DNA from: CAZWXH01 sp964637725
GTDB lineage: Bacteria > Bacillota_I > Bacilli_A > Erysipelotrichales > Coprobacillaceae
Length of the DNA stretch: 9,067 nucleotides
Direction of reading: 5' to 3'
Assembly: GCA_964637725.1 (NCBI GenBank)
Contig: CAZWXH010000070.1
Location: 1-9,067, forward strand
The notes under the pieces were generated by a model that saw nothing but the letters and a program-made list of their open reading frames with translations, ran no database searches and was not told the DNA's origin. Positions 7,514-9,067 of the stretch are shown piece after piece. A program made the position numbers and the translations under genes. Numbering within the stretch: the first letter of the stretch is position 1; every line of letters starts with the position of its first letter.

Positions 7514-7539
7514 AAAAAAATAGGTCATTTCTGACCTAT
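7514..7539 (-). terminator. Intrinsic terminator overlapping the permease stop
   Basis: The minus strand shows a perfect 8-bp stem, ATAGGTCA paired with TGACCTAT, with a GAAA tetraloop (GNRA type) and seven Ts. The 5' arm includes the permease TAG stop codon. The hairpin therefore begins inside the coding sequence and isolates the permease from yaaA. Confidence 0.9.
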
Positions 7540-9067
7540 ATATCATCTTTTAAAGATTCAATTATATTCTGTTTATTTAATTTTCTTAAACTGAATCTAA
7601 ATGTAATAACCATAACTAACATAATAATAAGAAATGATATCAAATAAGCTAATATAGAAATATGAAATGGATCACCATTATTGCCATATGTCATCTTAAA
7701 TATAAAATATTCAATAGCAATACTTAAAGGAACTCCATATAAGAATGTTTTAAACCCATAAATTAAACTTTCATATAAAATAATTTTCTTTATTCCTTTA
7801 GGACTCATTCCCATACTTAACATCATCGCAAACTCTTTTTTACGTTTACTAATGCTAGAATTCATCATATTAATAATATTCATTAATGTAAATAAAATGA
7901 GGAGCAATACAAATCCATATATAAATGTTTGAACCACAATAGCCATTTGTCTACTTTGTTGTGTTTGTTCAGCATTATTATAATAACCATAATGATTTTC
8001 ATCTAGATCATTTGCGAGAGCTTTATAATCAGAAGAATAGACCATATAATTAACTGAATATACACTTTCTTTTTCAACTTTTAATATATAATCAATAGGG
8101 ACAACAAGTGAAACACCATTTTGAGGACCAGGACTCACTTTATATTTATCCTCATCAATTAACTCTATATAATCAAATAATGGTAATTGTTGTAAACCTA
8201 CAGGATTATTATCATCATCATAACCCTCTATATATGTTAGTGATTGAAAATATTGAGGACTGACTTTTTCATAAAGTTTTATTCTTTCCCCATTTTCATC
8301 AATAATATTATGATTGAATACTAATCCTTGCTTTTCTTTTATCTGAATATTATTGTCCTTACATATTTGATTGTATAATCGATTATCAATTCCAACAATC
8401 TCTATATAATCAGATAACAATTGATAATTTTCATAATATTTAATAAATTCTTCATTATATTCTAAATTAACATTAATGTTAGTATCATAATAGTAAAAAT
8501 CAACGTATTCATTTTTATCTAATAATTTTGATAATTTATTAATCTCTTCATCAGTAGCAGCAATATTAATATTAATATCATATCTTTCATAATCTTGAGC
8601 CTTATCAAAAGTATTGAGAAGATTATTTCCAAAACTAAAAACGCCAATAAATGCTACCATTGAAATAACTAACGAAAAAACAATCACTTTAGAACGTTTT
8701 CCTTGTCTTTTATAATTCTTAATTGCAAGTTGTTGATTTATATTTAAGAATTTTTTTGAGAATAAACCACTCTTTAATCTTTTTGATTTTACTTTAACCT
8801 CATCACTTTTCCTTAAAGCATCAATAACAGATATTTTAGAAATTTTTCTAGCTGGTAAATACAAAGAAATAAATACTGTTATTAAACAAATAATGATAAC
8901 ACTTACTAAATAAGATAATGATATATTAACATTTAAAGTTGATTGCATATTCTTTACAATATCTAATTGATTTAAAAAGAAGAATGTTATGGATAATCCT
9001 ATAAAAGAAATAATTATACCTAATGGAATTCCAATTAATGAGATAAGAAATCCTTCATAATAGACTG
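7536..9067 (-). CDS. ABC transporter permease, FtsX/MacB type (5' end outside window)
   Basis: This is a membrane subunit of an ABC exporter or mechanotransmission complex of the FtsX/MacB superfamily. Its start is missing: the frame stays open 39 codons upstream of the Met at 8948 to the window edge (9065), encoding YYEGFLISLIGIPLGIIISF, a typical FtsX-domain helix, so about 510 residues are visible. In visible numbering, TM helices lie near 6-30 and 51-70, followed by the cytoplasmic LPARKISKISVIDALRKS motif that ends the first FtsX domain. Next come a TM near 126-144, a large polar Tyr/Asn/Asp-rich extracellular domain (about 150-370), and three TMs near 376-399, 431-455 and 469-490. The loop SKRKKEFAMMLSMGMSPKGI is the coupling motif to the ATPase. 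The full protein is probably a two-FtsX-domain permease of roughly 700-900 residues. The substrate is unknown; peptide-antibiotic resistance or lipoprotein export are family possibilities. The ATPase gene is not in the window. Confidence 0.9.
   Translation of the reverse strand, partial: VYYEGFLISLIGIPLGIIISFIGLSITFFFLNQLDIVKNMQSTLNVNISLSYLVSVIIICLITVFISLYLPARKISKISVIDALRKSDEVKVKSKRLKSGLFSKKFLNINQQLAIKNYKRQGKRSKVIVFSLVISMVAFIGVFSFGNNLLNTFDKAQDYERYDININIAATDEEINKLSKLLDKNEYVDFYYYDTNINVNLEYNEEFIKYYENYQLLSDYIEIVGIDNRLYNQICKDNNIQIKEKQGLVFNHNIIDENGERIKLYEKVSPQYFQSLTYIEGYDDDNNPVGLQQLPLFDYIELIDEDKYKVSPGPQNGVSLVVPIDYILKVEKESVYSVNYMVYSSDYKALANDLDENHYGYYNNAEQTQQSRQMAIVVQTFIYGFVLLLILFTLMNIINMMNSSISKRKKEFAMMLSMGMSPKGIKKIILYESLIYGFKTFLYGVPLSIAIEYFIFKMTYGNNGDPFHISILAYLISFLIIMLVMVITFRFSLRKLNKQNIIESLKDDI

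Overview
This window is a low-GC (visibly AT-rich) bacterial chromosome segment in which every supported gene lies on the minus strand. Read in the direction of transcription (right to left) it holds: the 3' part of an FtsX/MacB-type ABC transporter permease, then yaaA (S4 domain), recF, gyrB, gyrA and serS. The order yaaA-recF-gyrB-gyrA is the conserved Firmicutes block next to the chromosome origin. Together with serS under T-box control, this points to a Firmicutes/Bacillota genome. My best guess is the Erysipelotrichia or a neighbouring class, but that is inferred from protein style and gene order only. Trp residues I checked in serS and gyrB are TGG and no gene needs TGA read as Trp, which argues against a mycoplasma. 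All six stops are TAA or TAG.

Layout: 9067-7536 is the permease, open at the window edge, with a strong terminator overlapping its stop codon. 7513-7327 is an AT-rich spacer carrying an extended -10 promoter for the next unit. 7326-1601 is a tight four-gene unit (yaaA/recF overlap 11 bp, recF/gyrB overlap 14 bp, gyrB-gyrA gap 15 bp) ending in a 12-bp-stem terminator. 1560-1282 holds a sigma-A-type promoter and a well-formed serine T-box leader with specifier UCU and a UGGC tRNA-end-binding bulge. 1281-4 is serS.

The central unit is a chromosome-maintenance set: RecF (gap repair, recombinase loading) and both gyrase subunits (supercoiling), with YaaA as the usual small companion. SerS is a separate transcription unit that senses uncharged tRNA-Ser. 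The permease is functionally unrelated and occupies the place where dnaN is normally found upstream of yaaA.

I see no clear sign of an undescribed system, CRISPR array, insertion sequence or tRNA/rRNA gene. The points most worth a second look are the serS T-box and its unusual terminator region, the permease at the replication-gene junction, and the divergent SerS active-site motifs.
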